DNA of 64,000 nt from Andeanibacterium sp036384795. GTDB lineage: Bacteria > Pseudomonadota > Alphaproteobacteria > Sphingomonadales > Sphingomonadaceae. The stretch spans positions 30,466 to 94,465 of the forward strand of contig DASVLP010000070.1 of NCBI GenBank assembly GCA_036384795.1, in the 5' to 3' direction. The position numbers and the translations under genes are program-made. Shown piece after piece: positions 62,390 through 64,000 of this stretch. Position 1 is the first letter of the stretch. Each line of letters starts with the position of its first letter. The notes under the pieces were generated by a model. It was not told where the DNA came from. It worked only from the letters and a program-made list of their open reading frames with translations, and ran no database searches.

Positions 62390-64000
62390 TCACTGGGATA
62401 GCGCCACGCCATCGCTGCGCGGGTCGGCCGCGCCGATCCAGCCGTTGGGTCCGCGCTCGATCGCGTTGCCCTTGATCGGCAGCGACCGGGCGACCACGTT
62501 CGCGTGGCCGAGGGCCTTCAGCTGCGGGATCATCGCCTCGAGCGGGGTGCCCTGCTCGACGATCACCGTGTCGCCCGGCGAATAGAGCACCGGCAGCGCG
62601 ATCGCCTGCTGCGCCGACAGGCCCCAGTCGATCCAGCCGATCAGCGCCTTGGCCACCTGCACCGGGATCGTCGCCCCGCCCGCGGCGCCGATCACCAGGT
62701 CGAGCTTGCCGTCGGGCCCGTAGACCAGCGTCGGCGCCATCGAGCTCCTCGGCCGCTTGCCGGGCTCGACCCGGTTGGCGACCGGCTTGCCGTCGATCGC
62801 GGGCGAGAAGCTGAAATCGGTCAGCTCGTTGTTGAGGAAATAGCCGCCGACCATCATTCCGGAGCCGAACGGGCCTTCGACGGTCGAGGTATAGCTGACC
62901 CCGTCGCCCCAGCGGTCGACCGCGACGAAGTGCGTGGTGCCGTGCTCGGGCGGCTCGTCGCCGTCGGCTTCGGCCACCGCGTTCGCGCCGGGCGGGGTTC
63001 CCGCCGCGACGCTCGCCATCGTGGTGTCCGGCGAGATCAGCTTGCCTCGCGCGGCGAGGTAATCGGCGTTCACCAGGCCCTTCACCGGCACAGCCACGAA
63101 ATCGTCGTCGCCCAGGTATCGTTCGCGGTCGGCGAACGCGAGGCGCTGCGATTCGGCGAACAAGTGCCAGGCGACCGCGGAATCCTTGCCGAGCGCCTTG
63201 AGGTCGAACCGCTCGAGCTGCTTGAGGATCGCGAACACGGTGGTTCCGCCCGACGACGGCGGGCCCATCCCGCAGATGCGATAGGCGCGGTAGATGCCGC
63301 ACACCGGCGTGCGCTCGCGCGCAGCGTAATGGGCGAGGTCGCCGACGACCATGCCCGCGGGATGCGGAGTCGCGTGCGCGGCGGTCTGGGCGATCGCCAG
63401 CGCATTGGCGCCGGTGTAGAACCAGTCCGGGCCCTTGTCGGCAATCTGCTGCAGGGTGTCGGCGAGCGCCGGGTTTTTCACGATCGTGCCGACCGGCAGC
63501 GGGTTGCCTGCCGCATCGAAATAGAGCGCGCGGCCCTCGGGCGTCGCGGCCGCGCGGTCTTTCGCCAGCATCAGGAACTCGTGCAGCCGGTCGCTTACCG
63601 GAAACCCGCCGCGCGCAAGGCGGATCGCCGGCTGGAACAGCGCGGCCCACTTGAGCTTGCCGTGCCGCTTGTGCGCCAGCGCGGCCAGCCGCACGTTGCC
63701 CGGCACGCCGATGCTGAGCCCGGACTTGACCGCCTCGAGAAACCCGCGCGGCTTGCCGTCCGGGCCAAGGAACCAGTCGGGCGTGGCGGCGAGCGGCGCC
63801 GCCTCGCGCCCGTCGAGCGTCTCGACATGGCCCTGCGCATCGCTGCGCAGCAGGAACCCGCCGCCGCCGACGCCCGAGCTCTGCGGCTCGACCACGTTCA
63901 GCGCCAGCATCACCGCGATCGCGGCGTCGGTCGCGCTGCCGCCTTTGCGCAGGATCTCGACGCCCGCCTGGGTCGCGGCCGGCTCGGCGGCGCTGACCAT
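62390..64000 (-). CDS. ggt: Gamma-glutamyltransferase (5' end outside window)
   Basis: Periplasmic enzyme that hydrolyses or transfers the gamma-glutamyl group of glutathione; autoprocessed into two chains. The 536-residue visible part starts MVSAAEPAATQAGVEILRKGGSATDAAIAVMLALNVVEP, and continues GVGGGGFLL, LDGREAAP, GIPGNV-like SIGVPGNVRLAAL, GMGPPSSGGTTVFAILKQLE, the autoprocessing Thr in EHGTTHFVAVDRWGD, FNNEL-like YFLNNELTDFS, RSSMAPTLVYGPDGK and GAAGGATIPVQV. All catalytic regions are intact. The reading frame continues past base 64000 and the signal peptide is missing, so the true start is outside the window. Confidence 0.94.
   Translation of the reverse strand: MVSAAEPAATQAGVEILRKGGSATDAAIAVMLALNVVEPQSSGVGGGGFLLRSDAQGHVETLDGREAAPLAATPDWFLGPDGKPRGFLEAVKSGLSIGVPGNVRLAALAHKRHGKLKWAALFQPAIRLARGGFPVSDRLHEFLMLAKDRAAATPEGRALYFDAAGNPLPVGTIVKNPALADTLQQIADKGPDWFYTGANALAIAQTAAHATPHPAGMVVGDLAHYAARERTPVCGIYRAYRICGMGPPSSGGTTVFAILKQLERFDLKALGKDSAVAWHLFAESQRLAFADRERYLGDDDFVAVPVKGLVNADYLAARGKLISPDTTMASVAAGTPPGANAVAEADGDEPPEHGTTHFVAVDRWGDGVSYTSTVEGPFGSGMMVGGYFLNNELTDFSFSPAIDGKPVANRVEPGKRPRSSMAPTLVYGPDGKLDLVIGAAGGATIPVQVAKALIGWIDWGLSAQQAIALPVLYSPGDTVIVEQGTPLEAMIPQLKALGHANVVARSLPIKGNAIERGPNGWIGAADPRSDGVALSQ

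Overview
The window is high-GC, gene-dense bacterial DNA with almost every base in codons. It reads as chromosomal core sequence of an alphaproteobacterium, most likely order Sphingomonadales (Sphingomonas/Novosphingobium/Erythrobacter type). Pointers are the protein families (DUF6489, UrcA, PopZ/DUF2497, CarD, MerC, a fused ThiS-ThiG, an HRxxN-type kinase) and the gene order hemE - origin - PPDK regulator - maf - aroE - coaE - dnaQ, which is the Caulobacter-type origin neighbourhood. I see no rRNA, tRNA, CRISPR, prophage or insertion sequence.

Layout. 0-12 kb: 3' part of clpA; a ligase-associated exonuclease and an ATP-dependent DNA ligase, with two REPIN-like palindromes; a minus-strand run (gamma-carbonic anhydrase, GNAT, hemB, M23 peptidase); and a plus-strand run (SUV3-like helicase, S4 protein, fdxA). 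12-20 kb: carD with a clear terminator, a DUF2807 lipoprotein behind a palindromic operator, a small lipoprotein, sua5, an acyl-CoA dehydrogenase, a DUF815 ATPase, a membrane-anchored sugar dehydrogenase, a free-Met-sulfoxide reductase and a secreted Pro/Tyr-rich protein. 20.5-24.9 kb: a compact pilus-like locus with DUF4402 pilin, PapD-like chaperone and an unusual usher-like protein.

25-39 kb is the replication and segregation hub. On the minus strand lie parB, parA, rsmG, mnmG and mnmE, with three parS sites in and around rsmG-mnmE, then DUF6489, rho, hemJ and hemE. A 333-bp AT-containing gap with DnaA-box-like sequences (candidate oriC) follows, then the divergent plus-strand block of PPDK regulator, maf, aroE, coaE, dnaQ, hpf and ptsN. 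Genes point away from the candidate origin on both sides, co-directional with replication. A PopZ-family gene lies about 9 kb beyond oriC and would link ParB/parS to the cell pole if it acts as in Caulobacter.

39-64 kb: thioesterase, DUF1491, cell wall hydrolase, xthA, erpA, CBS protein, thioredoxin-like ferredoxin, popZ-like, tolC and a PCMT-like protein; a LytS/LytTR pair; a metallophosphoesterase; a three-gene signalling cassette (CHASE3-type kinase, Rcp1-like regulator, receiver-HRxxN kinase); an alpha/beta hydrolase; rplM-rpsI with promoter and terminator; ctaA-cutA-hypothetical; MerC; the thiS-thiG fusion; two unrecognised genes; an acyl-CoA ligase; and the 3' part of a gamma-glutamyltransferase. 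Many neighbours are joined by ATGA/GTGA/TTGA start-stop overlaps, which fixes several start codons. All assignments come from reading sequence and translated proteins only; no database search was run.
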